A stretch of 54,560 bases of DNA from a bacterium (GTDB lineage Bacteria; Cyanobacteriota; Vampirovibrionia; Gastranaerophilales; UBA9971), in the NCBI GenBank assembly GCA_037147175.1, contig JBAWVS010000011.1, positions 1 through 54,560 on the forward strand, in the 5' to 3' direction. A program made the position numbers and the translations under genes. Shown here piece after piece: positions 47,201 through 54,374 of this stretch (the first letter of the stretch is position 1; each line of letters begins with the position of its first letter). The notes beneath the pieces are model-generated. The model was not told where the DNA came from, did no database searches, and saw only the letters and a list, made by a program, of their open reading frames with translations.

Positions 47201-47651
47201 TGTGTTAAATCAGCAGGAAACAAACATAAAAGAGTTGCTGGAAGAGTCAGTAAGGGCTTTAAAATATCTTGCAACCGATAAAGATTCTCAAATTTCTTTT
47301 GATATTCAGGAAAATTTGCCTTTAATAAATATTGATAGAGGTGAAATAAGCAGAGTTTTTTCAAATCTTGTCGGCAATGCCATAAAACATACAAAAAAAG
47401 GAACGCAGATAAAAATAAGCGCTTTTGTTAAAGATAATTGTATTCAGTTTGCAATACAGGATAACGGAGAAGGCATCTCCAGAGAACATATTAATAAAAT
47501 ATTTCAGAGATATCCTGTTGAAAAAAGAAAAATCGGAACAGGTCTTGGCTTATATCTTTCAAAACAAATAATCGAAGCGCATAAAGGAGAAATATGGTTT
47601 GAAACAGAAGAAGGAGAGGGGACCACATTTTATTTTACCCTGCCTGTTTAA
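44202..47651 (+). CDS. large sensor histidine kinase with HAMP and three GAF domains
   Basis: 1149 residues. Membrane helices at about 21-42 and 328-352 enclose a ~285-residue helical extracytoplasmic domain. Then HAMP (about 352-405), GAF 1 (about 419-573), GAF 2 (about 596-746), a weaker third GAF (about 773-919), HisKA with the phospho-acceptor His near 941 in LTHDLRSP, and the ATPase domain (NLVGNAIKH, DNGEGIS, GTGLGLYLSK). No adjacent response regulator on its strand; the stand-alone receiver at 49186 is a candidate partner. No clear Shine-Dalgarno sequence. It converges with the ABC ATPase gene after 9 bp. GAF ligands are unknown; none carries the Cys of bilin-binding GAF domains in an obvious place. 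Confidence 0.9.
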   Translation: MQNGFFSPGISLLNKYKYLTKISIISFLIILLITIMFVSIYSEIEYEIKFAQKEKIGLEYIDGLKNLLQDVQQHRALATAYYYKKKLLEGNLSEKSEIILLDKKIDEDIDFVNKAQQKNHYVFKMNKLWLQINDNWLNLKKNSLEYDPYEKFKKHTFLINKIIYLISYISDVSNLVLDSDIENFYLARAISGNLPELTENTAQAKSIGVGITSRKKIIEDEKVFLIVKATLIKDSLRRVNTKFLIIFDKNKIIKERLERFLDDINFSTNYFLNLMYREIINSKNIKISPKSYYSAATSSINSSFMFYEEEINTLNDLLTKKINKLEHKRIIIISCVTIIILVTIYMFASFTYALLASLNTLEKTALSVSEGNLDARAEIFGEDEMGSLSISFNNMIKDLKYLREREFILREIVISSLESRNINELLQNIVNKTGKIFEADKCFFVNYDSQHNEFFPINPNDIYISSLEYKNIAGKKFTKEEMEVYTNIAIKQKQVLAVNDVSKITIPEATRNLMQELGIKSFMMAPLFYAGEPIGLLITDSIKKIKEYTEDEKNLIESIANESAVVINQAGLTEKYRETIKRETFLRKIINNILTSENLEKALNLICEEVGKLFDAERVKIRIYNQAKNIFSEVISEYRKNNQIRSFLNTDAYSKDVSEYISSVLIKKQEIIVEDVEHILVPDYMKKFCDIMSIKSFIDAPIFYEDKLLATIIIENTTVPKIWDKKNIDLLKPVCQQVALGINLFNLNEEIKEALVNEKILRDMILETRKFTDHDGIYNYLLNQISNLFNPNRCLHLQRDEKNNLFVTNEVLNDGNIQPLLNQAFLSAEYTSELTPKELSEVSIVKDVNQEILNPKLKEYLISNKIQSYLLYFTTRILRKEKIEILGYTMICFPEPKNWSSAETNFYKFIIDSVSIIYLELKQRLETEEIKKTFMATLTHDLRSPILAEQIALEAMISKKITCSSEHYAEYLEDLYNTNKGLLKIVNNLLSVYHYESGLPVLNQQETNIKELLEESVRALKYLATDKDSQISFDIQENLPLINIDRGEISRVFSNLVGNAIKHTKKGTQIKISAFVKDNCIQFAIQDNGEGISREHINKIFQRYPVEKRKIGTGLGLYLSKQIIEAHKGEIWFETEEGEGTTFYFTLPV

Positions 47652-47660
47652 CAGCATTGC

Positions 47661-48743
47661 TTAAAATGCTTTAAATCTTTTTCCTGTTTCCGTATCAAAA
47701 ATCAGAATTTTTGATATGTCAGGAGTAAGATTAATTTCTTTTCCTGCCAAAACTTCTTTGTCAGATGAAAGCTTGGCGACAATTTTTTTGCCTTCCAGAA
47801 TATAATGAACAAGTTTTTCGCTGCCGAGCATTTCTACAAGTTCAGGAACGATTTTTAGCCCGTCAGAATTTACGGAGAAATGTTCTGGTCTGATGCCAAT
47901 AGTAACTTTTTTATCGATTAAATCATTATTGTGAATAACCGCTTTTAAATTGTCATCGGGATAAATTGTATAATTTCCGAGTTTTATGGTTTTGTCAGGC
48001 AAAATATGTGTCTCAATAAAATTCATTGCAGGAGAACCAATAAAACCTGCCACAAAAATATTTTCAGGCCAGTTATAAATTTGCTCCGGAGTGTCTGCCT
48101 GTTGAATTATACCGTTGTTTAATACTACGATTTTGTCGCCCATTGTCATAGCTTCCACCTGATCATGGGTTACGTATACAAAAGTTGTTTTTAGTGAGTC
48201 ATGCAGCTTTTTAATTTCGAATCTCATTTGAACCCTGAGTTTTGCATCAAGATTGGAAAGCGGTTCATCCATTAAAAACACCTGCGGATCTCTTACGATT
48301 GCTCTTCCAAGAGCAACTCTTTGTCTTTGTCCGCCGGAGAGTTGTCGGGGTTTTCTGTTCAAATATTCTGTAAGGTTCAAAATTTCGGCAGCTTCTCTCA
48401 CTCTTTTATCAATTACATCTTTTTTGAATTTGCGCATCTTTAAACCAAATGCCATGTTGTCATATACGTCCATATGCGGATAAAGCGCATAATTCTGGAA
48501 AACCATAGCAATATCACGGTCTTTAGGGTGAACGTTATTTACAACTTTATCCCCGATAAAAATTTCTCCCGAGGTTATTTCTTCAAGACCTGCTATCATT
48601 CTTAGTATTGTTGATTTTCCGCAGCCGGAAGGTCCTACCAGCACTATAAATTCTTTATCGTTAACTTCAAGATTTATATTTTTTACTATTTCTACTTTTT
48701 TTTCGTAAGATTTACAGACGTTTTTTAATTCAACTTTTGCCAT
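47661..48743 (-). CDS. sugar-type ABC transporter ATPase (MalK/UgpC/MsmX family)
   Basis: 360 residues from ATG 48743 (GGTGGA upstream); an in-frame GTG lies four codons earlier. Walker [10 protein letters not shown], signature LSGGQRQR, Walker B LMDEP, switch [11 protein letters not shown], then a C-terminal regulatory OB-fold (TOBE, about 240-360). No permease or binding-protein gene is adjacent, so it is probably a shared ATPase that serves several sugar or glycerol-phosphate importers, as MsmX does. The substrate cannot be deduced. Confidence 0.9.
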   Translation of the reverse strand: MAKVELKNVCKSYEKKVEIVKNINLEVNDKEFIVLVGPSGCGKSTILRMIAGLEEITSGEIFIGDKVVNNVHPKDRDIAMVFQNYALYPHMDVYDNMAFGLKMRKFKKDVIDKRVREAAEILNLTEYLNRKPRQLSGGQRQRVALGRAIVRDPQVFLMDEPLSNLDAKLRVQMRFEIKKLHDSLKTTFVYVTHDQVEAMTMGDKIVVLNNGIIQQADTPEQIYNWPENIFVAGFIGSPAMNFIETHILPDKTIKLGNYTIYPDDNLKAVIHNNDLIDKKVTIGIRPEHFSVNSDGLKIVPELVEMLGSEKLVHYILEGKKIVAKLSSDKEVLAGKEINLTPDISKILIFDTETGKRFKAF

Positions 48744-48807
48744 GATTATTTCCACCCAACCATCAATTATTTTTAAATTTTACCATAATTTTTATTAGAC
48801 ATAAAAA

Positions 48808-48840
48808 AGAGAAAGTTTTTTATAACTTTCTCTTTCTTTG
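48808..48840 (-). terminator. terminator of the 55-residue membrane protein gene
   Basis: Read leftward, AGAGAAAGTT pairs with AACTTTCTCT and is followed by a T-run. Confidence 0.75.
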
Positions 48841-48866
48841 AAAAAATAAAACTCAAAAAATTCTTG

Positions 48867-49034
48867 CTACAGCATTGTGCATAAAAGCATATAAACAAGC
48901 CCGAAACTTAAGCAAGTAAGCCCAAAACACCAATGCATTACAGGAGGCTGATTTTCCCAGATTTGACCTAATGTTATTCTTTCCGTTATTTCACCGTTTA
49001 AATTTACATCAAACTCAGTTGAATATTTATCCAT
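48867..49034 (-). CDS. 55-residue membrane protein
   Basis: Starts at ATG 49034 with AGGAGG six nt upstream, one of the strongest ribosome binding sites in the window; the longer frame to 49058 is not needed. The N-terminal half is polar (DKYSTEFDVNLNGEITERIT) and the last ~18 residues form one membrane helix (CFGLTCLSFGLVYMLLC). Its own terminator follows. No homology recognised. Too small to be sure, but the expression signals argue that it is real. Confidence 0.65.
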   Translation of the reverse strand: MDKYSTEFDVNLNGEITERITLGQIWENQPPVMHWCFGLTCLSFGLVYMLLCTML

Positions 49035-49185
49035 AATTTCCTCCTGTTTAACACACAAACTTTTTGCACTTCGGCAATCAATCTCTTCCCCATAAGAATA
49101 TAACTACAGTTTGCATTATTTTGTAAAAGCAGACATCAACCCCGAGATTTATAAAAAATTAATCCGCGGGTTAAAGTTTTATATT

Positions 49186-49596
49186 TTAAAAACCCATTTC
49201 TTCCAGTTTATAACTCAGAAGCGTAGGATTATTAGAAAGCGCATATTTGGCAATAAAATCCACATTAAGCTCTTTGGCGACATAATTAATATCAAAGCTT
49301 GCGGAAATAATTAATATTTTGGAATTTTTGCATTCTTTTCTTTTAAGAATATTTCTTATAAACCAAATTCCTGCATAAGACTCTTCAGTTATTTCTTCCA
49401 TTTCCAGATCAGAAATTATTAAATCATAACGGGTTTCCTGATTTTCAATAATTCTGTTAAAACCTGACCTTGCGCTCATTTCAAAATCAATTTCACAAGA
49501 ATTATTCTCAAAATAATTGTTTAAGAGGTTTATATGGAATTTTATCCATTGAGGAGTGTCTTCTACTATAAGAATTTTTATTTTGTTTTTGTTCAT
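49186..49596 (-). CDS. stand-alone response regulator receiver
   Basis: 136 residues with only a receiver domain. The acidic pair E12-D13, phospho-acceptor D63 (DLIISDLEM), switch Ser (ISASF) and Lys (IAKYALSNNP) are present. A loop EEITEESYAG after D63 is longer than usual. No output domain, so it acts as a phosphate shuttle or by protein contact. The large kinase at 44202 has no regulator of its own and is a possible partner. It lies 0.5 kb from, and is divergent to, the sigma-28 gene cluster at 50072; a role in motility control (CheY-like) is possible but unproven. Confidence 0.85.
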   Translation of the reverse strand: MNKNKIKILIVEDTPQWIKFHINLLNNYFENNSCEIDFEMSARSGFNRIIENQETRYDLIISDLEMEEITEESYAGIWFIRNILKRKECKNSKILIISASFDINYVAKELNVDFIAKYALSNNPTLLSYKLEEMGF

Positions 49597-50071
49597 AAAT
49601 ACCTGTGATTTTTTTGACTCATTTAATATATTCGAATTTTAAAACAAAAATCTGTTTTTTATAACGCCAAAAAAATAATCAATAAATAAATTCAACATTT
49701 GCTTTATATATAAAATTGTCGACAGATATTCACAATAATTAAATCACTTAAATCTATCAAAAGGTTAAGCTTCTTTAAGAAATGTAAATATATTATTTTA
49801 TATAAATTAAAAATGTGGAAATGCTTTTAATAATTATTATTCTAATTATCGTTAGGGATAAAAAGCTTTATTTGCATTGATTTATGGTTTTGTTATACAA
49901 AAAAACCTTATTTTTACAGTGTGGTTAAAAGGATAGGAAAAGAGAAATATTTTAGGAAATTTGAAAATATATTAAGAATTTAAAATTTTTTTAAATCAAA
50001 AAATTAAAGAATAAATTGATTGTGCCGATAAATTAATTAAGTTATTAAAAGACAATATGGAGATTGAAAAT
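49597..50071. other. 475-bp divergent intergenic region
   Basis: Separates the receiver gene from the small-protein cluster. It is very AT-rich. The only convincing element is the sigma-28 promoter at 50005-50031; no coding frame with a ribosome binding site is seen. Confidence 0.6.
50005..50031 (+). promoter_or_regulatory. sigma-28 (FliA/SigD) flagellar promoter
   Basis: TAAAGAAT (50005-50012), exactly 11 bp, then GCCGATAA (50024-50031). The -10 is a perfect match to the consensus GCCGATAA and the -35 matches 6 of 8 bases of TAAAGTTT, with the consensus spacing. It lies about 35 bp before the first gene of the cluster. Confidence 0.8.
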
Positions 50072-50473
50072 ATGGGTTTAGCCGCCAGTCAAGCAAGATT
50101 CTTATCGCTTACAGCAAGAAAAAGCAACGTTGAGTACAATGGTCAGCAAGTAAACCAACAGAGAATGATACTTTCTTCCATAGAACAAAATTATGCTACG
50201 GCAATGACTGCGTTGATGAATACTACAGATTTCAGCGGTTTTACAGTAATCCAAACTACAGGGAAGTTAGTTACTGCCGGAGGTGATGCAGCAATTTCTG
50301 CAGAGTATAACCGACTGGTGGATCAGATTGGTGCTATACATAATCAGGATAAAGCTCTTGAGCAGAATCTTAAAGATATTGATACAATGCACAACGAAAT
50401 TCAGACAGAAATAGATGCAGTTAAAAAAGTTATCGATAAAAACATCGATGCTACTTTCAAAACATTCGCATAG
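50072..50473 (+). CDS. small helical protein, first gene of sigma-28 cluster (MGLAASQAR type)
   Basis: 133 residues from ATG 50072 (GGAG 9 nt upstream; the ATG at 50057 overlaps that site). The N-terminal MGLAASQARFLSLTARKSNV then EYNGQQ and the overall helical, Gln-rich character recall small proteins I associate with Melainabacteria-like genomes. The C-terminus VKKVIDKNIDATFKTF resembles the end of the last gene in the cluster (52052). No signal peptide. Directly downstream of the sigma-28 promoter, so it is probably expressed with late flagellar genes. Likely exported or structural; function unknown. Confidence 0.75.
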   Translation: MGLAASQARFLSLTARKSNVEYNGQQVNQQRMILSSIEQNYATAMTALMNTTDFSGFTVIQTTGKLVTAGGDAAISAEYNRLVDQIGAIHNQDKALEQNLKDIDTMHNEIQTEIDAVKKVIDKNIDATFKTFA

Positions 50474-50532
50474 TTTTTAGGGAAACTAAAGATTAAGGAG
50501 AGGAAAAATCAGGAAGGGATAAGTATAGAAAA

Positions 50533-51390
50533 ATGAGTTATAAATACGACGGAATGTTGGTACTAGCCAATAAATTCGGTTTAGCCAGTAATGATGCAAA
50601 AGCAGAAATGTTTGAAACTTATGACAGGATTAGAGATCTTACCGTAAGTGGTTCTAATACAGGTGGAGCCGGTAGTTATGGTGTTGCAGGTTCGTTTTTG
50701 ATGAATCTTGCTAAATTAGTCGGTCCGTCAAGTTATTCCCCTGTTTTAGGCTCATCAGCAATAAATGTTCCTGGGACTTCTTATTATTCCTCAGGTACAG
50801 CAGGTAATGCAACTTCAAGTACACAATCATCCTTTGGAATGGGCGATATGGCAAAATATCCCGGATTTCCGTCAGGCGGTGCTGCACCTCTTGCTGCGAT
50901 AGGTGCATTGGGGTTAAATAGTTTGACCGGAATAGGAAATGAACTCGGTTCGCTCTCTGATAGCTTTGCTGTAGGCGGAGTGCCCACAGGTGGCGCGGCT
51001 TCTACCGTAGCAGGAAGCTCTTATATCCCTGCTGCCGGAGCATTGACCGGCATCGGCGCAACAACAGGCAATTATTCTGATATTGTCCTTCCTGTCGCAG
51101 GGGTAGTTGGAGGACTAGGAGGACTGGTCAGTTCACTAGCTCCATATTTCGGGCCTTTTGGCGTTCTTGCCGGCATGTCAGGTAATCTGGCAAGTGGATA
51201 CGCAGGCGCAGTTCTTAGTACTTATCAGACAACAACAGGTCAAATCTTAAATAATGCCGATACAGTTCTTTCGATGAAAGTTAAAAATATTGAAACGGTC
51301 GTAAAACAACTTGATGTACAGGGCGATATAGTCAGGAAAATGCTAAAAACCGGATTAGAAGCTGATTCTAAATCAGTACAGGATATGTAA
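50533..51390 (+). CDS. Gly/Ala/Ser-rich protein of the sigma-28 cluster
   Basis: 285 residues. The N-terminal ~40 residues are helical (KYDGMLVLANKFGLASNDAK); a long Gly/Ser/Ala-rich middle (about 40-230) holds hydrophobic Gly-rich stretches such as VLPVAGVVGGLGGLVSSLAP; the C-terminal ~50 residues form a helix (MKVKNIETVVKQLDVQGDI). Helical ends around a hydrophobic middle recall filament or translocator subunits of export systems, but there is no match I can name. The start has a weak upstream GGAAGGGATAAG. Follows the first gene by 59 bp and ends one base before the next. Confidence 0.7.
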   Translation: MSYKYDGMLVLANKFGLASNDAKAEMFETYDRIRDLTVSGSNTGGAGSYGVAGSFLMNLAKLVGPSSYSPVLGSSAINVPGTSYYSSGTAGNATSSTQSSFGMGDMAKYPGFPSGGAAPLAAIGALGLNSLTGIGNELGSLSDSFAVGGVPTGGAASTVAGSSYIPAAGALTGIGATTGNYSDIVLPVAGVVGGLGGLVSSLAPYFGPFGVLAGMSGNLASGYAGAVLSTYQTTTGQILNNADTVLSMKVKNIETVVKQLDVQGDIVRKMLKTGLEADSKSVQDM

Positions 51391-51391
51391 A

Positions 51392-51622
51392 ATGAGTAAC
51401 GTTAGGTTATATGTAAGATCAACTCACAGGGCAATTATTAATCAAGGGACAATTCTTATTAATATCAAAAATATGATTCGTGATTTGTTTCAAATTCTAA
51501 GGAAAAAAGAAAAAATTAATCAAACTATTACTTTAACAAGAGCAAAATTGCAAAAGCAAAATGAAATAATAAGTTCCGAAAGCTCTGATTTGCAAAGTAA
51601 AGTTCTGAATTTTATCAGATAA
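51392..51622 (+). CDS. small basic helical protein of the sigma-28 cluster
   Basis: 76 residues, mostly helix, basic, with Ile- and Lys-rich stretches (INIKNMIRDLFQILRKK) and a C-terminal coiled coil. Starts one base after the preceding stop with AGGA upstream, so it is tightly coupled. No signal peptide or membrane helix. No family recognised; size and charge would suit a chaperone or a structural subunit. Confidence 0.65.
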   Translation: MSNVRLYVRSTHRAIINQGTILINIKNMIRDLFQILRKKEKINQTITLTRAKLQKQNEIISSESSDLQSKVLNFIR

Positions 51623-51737
51623 CTTCTAAATAAAAATTTACAAAAATTTACAAAAAATAGGAAATTTACAGCACTCAATTGTTTTTATATATATAAGAGC
51701 ATAGTGCCCAATTTCTAAAAAGGAGTACAAAACCTGT

Positions 51738-52016
51738 ATGTTAGCAATTGCGGCAAAAATAAACAATAAATTTCAGGATTGGGTAAGTTTTTTCAGAATT
51801 AGCCAATCTTATATCAAACGCAAAAATCCATTATTAAATATGGTTTCAAATACTTTAAATTCTATTCAGAATTTTTTAGTTTCCAGAAAACAGTTAAAAG
51901 CCCTTAAATACAGAGTTCAGTTAATGAATTACAGAATATATCAAATGGAGCAATTAATTCAGCAAAATAATCCTCATAATTATAAAGGAGGAATAAACAT
52001 AAACCACCTAAGGTAA
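51738..52016 (+). CDS. small helical protein of the sigma-28 cluster
   Basis: 92 residues, helical and basic, with Gln- and Asn-rich segments (MEQLIQQNNPHN). GGAG lies about 12 nt upstream of the ATG. No signal peptide or known domain. The 115-bp gap before it is AT-rich and has no terminator, so it can be cotranscribed with the genes upstream. Function unknown. Confidence 0.6.
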   Translation: MLAIAAKINNKFQDWVSFFRISQSYIKRKNPLLNMVSNTLNSIQNFLVSRKQLKALKYRVQLMNYRIYQMEQLIQQNNPHNYKGGININHLR

Positions 52017-52051
52017 AATATATATTAGTAACTAGAACAGGGGAAAGAAAA

Positions 52052-52390
52052 ATGGGACTTGTCTCAGGCATAATAAGACTACAATATTTGCAACAAATGC
52101 AATTGGATCTTGAATATAAGGTTCAGACATTAACTCAAACAAAAATGCAGCTTTCATCTCAGGGAGTTGAGCTTGTTACAGTAGGTTCTGATCTTGAACC
52201 TGATTCTCCTGAAGTCAAACGTCTTGAAGCAAGGCGGCAAAAACTTGAATTAATGGAAAAAAAGATTGATGCAGAAGTACTTAAATACCAAAATCTGTTA
52301 AAAATGGCGGAAACAGAAATGCAATCCGCTCAAAAAATCGTAGATAACAGTATAAAACGTTCTTTCTCCTACGGAGGAGGCGGACAGTAA
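52052..52390 (+). CDS. coiled-coil protein, last gene of sigma-28 cluster
   Basis: 112 residues, almost all helix with a strong coiled coil (about 60-100, VKRLEARRQKLELMEKKID). N- and C-terminal ends match the first gene of the cluster: MGL, then EYKVQ-type pattern and MQLSSQ, and IVDNSIKRSF at the end. It finishes with a Gly-rich tail (SYGGGGQ). GGGGAAAG precedes the ATG. A strong hairpin terminator follows at 52435. The paired ends of the first and last genes suggest that both are subunits of one assembly. Confidence 0.72.
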   Translation: MGLVSGIIRLQYLQQMQLDLEYKVQTLTQTKMQLSSQGVELVTVGSDLEPDSPEVKRLEARRQKLELMEKKIDAEVLKYQNLLKMAETEMQSAQKIVDNSIKRSFSYGGGGQ

Positions 52391-52434
52391 ACTCAAATAA
52401 TTAAATAATTAAATAATTTATAAATTTTCAAATT

Positions 52435-52472
52435 AAAGAGGCTGCTAAAAATTTTTTTAGTCAGCCTCTTTT
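52435..52472 (+). terminator. terminator of the sigma-28 cluster
   Basis: AAAGAGGCTG (52435-52444) pairs with CAGCCTCTTT (52462-52471), with an inner CTAAAAA/TTTTTAG stem. Confidence 0.8.
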
Positions 52473-52563
52473 GAAATGTGTTGTTATTAATGATTTGAAG
52501 CAGCAGGTAAAAAACATTGTAAAGAAATATTGCAAAATTATAGACAATTTATATAAGAAATAG

Positions 52564-52660
52564 CAAATCTTATAAAATCTTACCACACTCCCCCTTTCCC
52601 TTTTACACTACCTACCTACATCACAAAAGTTTTAGACAGTTAACCAACTGTCTTTTTTTT
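52564..52660 (+). ncRNA. candidate C-rich small RNA with anti-Shine-Dalgarno segment
   Basis: A promoter-like TTGCAA-16 bp-TATAAG (52530-52557) precedes a stretch without an open frame that ends in a strong intrinsic terminator. The middle, about 52583-52602, is C/T-rich (CTCCCCCTTTCCC), striking in so AT-rich a region, looks unstructured and would pair with Shine-Dalgarno sequences of the AAGGAG type. Predicted length about 97 nt. Inference only; no known RNA family is recognised. Confidence 0.45.
52634..52660 (+). terminator. intrinsic terminator before aroE
   Basis: AGACAGTT (52634-52641) pairs with AACTGTCT (52646-52653) around AACC, then seven T residues. Since the sigma-28 cluster already has a terminator 160 bp upstream, this one implies a separate transcript. 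Confidence 0.85.
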
Positions 52661-52754
52661 TGCATAAAAATCATTTTTTGGTTTTAAGTATATAAATATC
52701 AATTTCTTAATGATTTTGATAAGATTATTTCTATAGTTCAAGGAAAATAAAATA

Positions 52755-53609
52755 ATGATTAAGCTTGGAATAATCGGTTATCCTTTAGAACATTCTCTTT
52801 CCCCCGTAATGCACAATGCAGCTTTGAAAGAAATTGGCATTGAGGGAAGTTATGTTCCTCTTGAAACCTATCCGCAAAATCTTGCAGAAAAGATTTGTTT
52901 TCTTAAAGAAAACGGGTTCAGGGGTTTTAATGTGACCATTCCTCACAAAATAGCGGTGATGCAGTATTTGGATACGATAGATGATTTTGCAAAAGTCGTT
53001 GGTGCTGTAAATACAGTTGTTATTGACAAAGATAAAAAACTTTACGGCTATAATACCGATGTTTACGGATTTGTTCAGGCAATTCCCACGGTGTTAAAAG
53101 AAAATATTAAAAATAAAAAAGCGGCTGTTATCGGTTCAGGCGGAGCAGCAAGAGCTGTTATGACTGGATTGAACCAACTGGGAATAAAGGAAATTTCTAT
53201 TTTTGCCAGAAATCAGGAGAATTCACAAAAATTAAAAGAAATAATTCTAAAAAATTTCCCGCATATTAATATAATTTGTTTGTTTCTAGAAGAAAATGCC
53301 GATTTGTCAGAGTTTTCTGTGGTAGTAAATACTACACCGCTTGGAATGTACGGAAAAAACGAAAGAATTTCTCCTTTAAGTAAGAATTCATTAGCAACTT
53401 TGCCGGAAAATGCTTTAGTTTACGATATTGTTTATAAACCTGAAAAAACAAAACTTCTTGAATATGCCGAGCAAAGAGATCTGATAACGCTAAATGGTCT
53501 TGAAATGTTGATTTTGCAAGGAGCAAAAAGCTTTGAGCTCTGGATAGGGCAAACTCCAACTTTAGAAGTTATGAGAAATGCATTAATTCAAAATATATAT
53601 CGCTTATAA
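52755..53609 (+). CDS. aroE: shikimate dehydrogenase
   Basis: 284 residues. It reduces 3-dehydroshikimate with NADPH in aromatic synthesis. N-terminal substrate domain with SLSPVMHN and NVTIPHK (catalytic Lys) and the conserved Asn/Asp of AVNTVV and NTD; NADP-binding GSGGAAR, and GLEMLILQGAKSFELW near the end. AAGGA precedes the ATG. Single gene, after the terminator at 52634. Confidence 0.96.
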   Translation: MIKLGIIGYPLEHSLSPVMHNAALKEIGIEGSYVPLETYPQNLAEKICFLKENGFRGFNVTIPHKIAVMQYLDTIDDFAKVVGAVNTVVIDKDKKLYGYNTDVYGFVQAIPTVLKENIKNKKAAVIGSGGAARAVMTGLNQLGIKEISIFARNQENSQKLKEIILKNFPHINIICLFLEENADLSEFSVVVNTTPLGMYGKNERISPLSKNSLATLPENALVYDIVYKPEKTKLLEYAEQRDLITLNGLEMLILQGAKSFELWIGQTPTLEVMRNALIQNIYRL

Positions 53610-53656
53610 AAAATATGTTTTAAATTAATAGAAAAGTACTATAGCTTAAGATATCT

Positions 53657-53683
53657 TAATTTTATGTTTAATTTTTCCGATAA
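53657..53683 (+). promoter_or_regulatory. probable second sigma-28 promoter
   Basis: TAATTTTA (53657-53664), 11-bp spacer, TCCGATAA (53676-53683). The -10 matches 7 of 8 and the -35 5 of 8 of the consensus, at the right spacing, 34 bp before the gene at 53717. Confidence 0.55.
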
Positions 53684-53716
53684 ATAGGAATATTAAATAA
53701 ATAAAGGACTGCAATC

Positions 53717-53977
53717 ATGATTCAAGGAATAAAAAACACTCCTTCAATAAGTACCTCTTTCCCTTCTGAAAAGAAGGCTATTTGCTCGGGGAATGAACCT
53801 CTGAATTCTTTCGAAAATGAAGATACGGCTATAATAAGCGCACAGGCAAAGTTATTAAATGAACTTGATAAATATAATGCAGGTCAAAGTAATGAAACAG
53901 ATCTTGCTATTACTTGTATAAACTCTAAAATTCAAGTAAATGCCGCTGCAAAAGTTATTAATACCAAAAAAAAATAA
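53717..53977 (+). CDS. small protein with flagellar rod-like C-terminal helix, sigma-28 linked
   Basis: 86 residues. The N-terminal half is Ser/Pro-rich and irregular; the C-terminal half (about 45-83) is helical and contains QVNAAAKVINT, which resembles the N-A-K-V-I-x-T end of flagellar rod and hook proteins. AAAGGA lies upstream of the ATG. With the sigma-28-like promoter it may belong to the flagellar regulon. It is too short to be a rod protein; it could be an exported accessory factor. Both the motif and the promoter are suggestive, not decisive. Confidence 0.6.
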   Translation: MIQGIKNTPSISTSFPSEKKAICSGNEPLNSFENEDTAIISAQAKLLNELDKYNAGQSNETDLAITCINSKIQVNAAAKVINTKKK

Positions 53978-54008
53978 TGGATACTATTCTTGATTCTTTT
54001 TAAAATAT

Positions 54009-54374
54009 TTACGATTGTTTACCCGGATCAACAAAGCCACCTTGTTTTAAAAACCCTATTATAGCATAGGCGGCACTTTTCTGAAGCTTTGAAGGGGCTT
54101 GTCTCATAAGATCTACAGCTTCCGCAAGGACAGGATCAAGGTCATACCACCTTCTTCTTAAGGTATTATTATGTTCATGGAAAAACCATTCTATTGGTTT
54201 GTTATAAAAATCAGCAAGCTTTTTTAACTCAAAGACATCAACTTTTCTGGTACCTGATTCCATAACTGAAATCGCAGAAATAGGTAGGTTTAGATGTTTT
54301 GCGACATGTTCTTGTTTTAAACCTGCTTCAATTCTTGCTGTCCTGAGTTTTTGGCAGAATACTTTCCTGTCCAT
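54009..54374 (-). CDS. XRE-family helix-turn-helix protein
   Basis: 121 residues from ATG 54374 (AAAAAGG just upstream); a longer frame to a TTG at 54398 is not needed. Residues about 5-62 form the helix-turn-helix (ARIEAGLKQEHVAKHLNLPISAISVMESGTRKV), with the C-terminal part (about 75-121) helical and Arg/Leu-rich. The WFF segment after the domain resembles regulators linked to phage or toxin systems, but no partner gene is seen. It converges on the small protein at 53717 with a 31-bp gap. Target unknown. Confidence 0.8.
   Translation of the reverse strand: MDRKVFCQKLRTARIEAGLKQEHVAKHLNLPISAISVMESGTRKVDVFELKKLADFYNKPIEWFFHEHNNTLRRRWYDLDPVLAEAVDLMRQAPSKLQKSAAYAIIGFLKQGGFVDPGKQS

Noticed and set aside
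49137-49175. Hairpin downstream of the stand-alone receiver gene
   Set aside because: Arms pair over only 9 of 12 positions and no T-run follows, so I did not call it a terminator.
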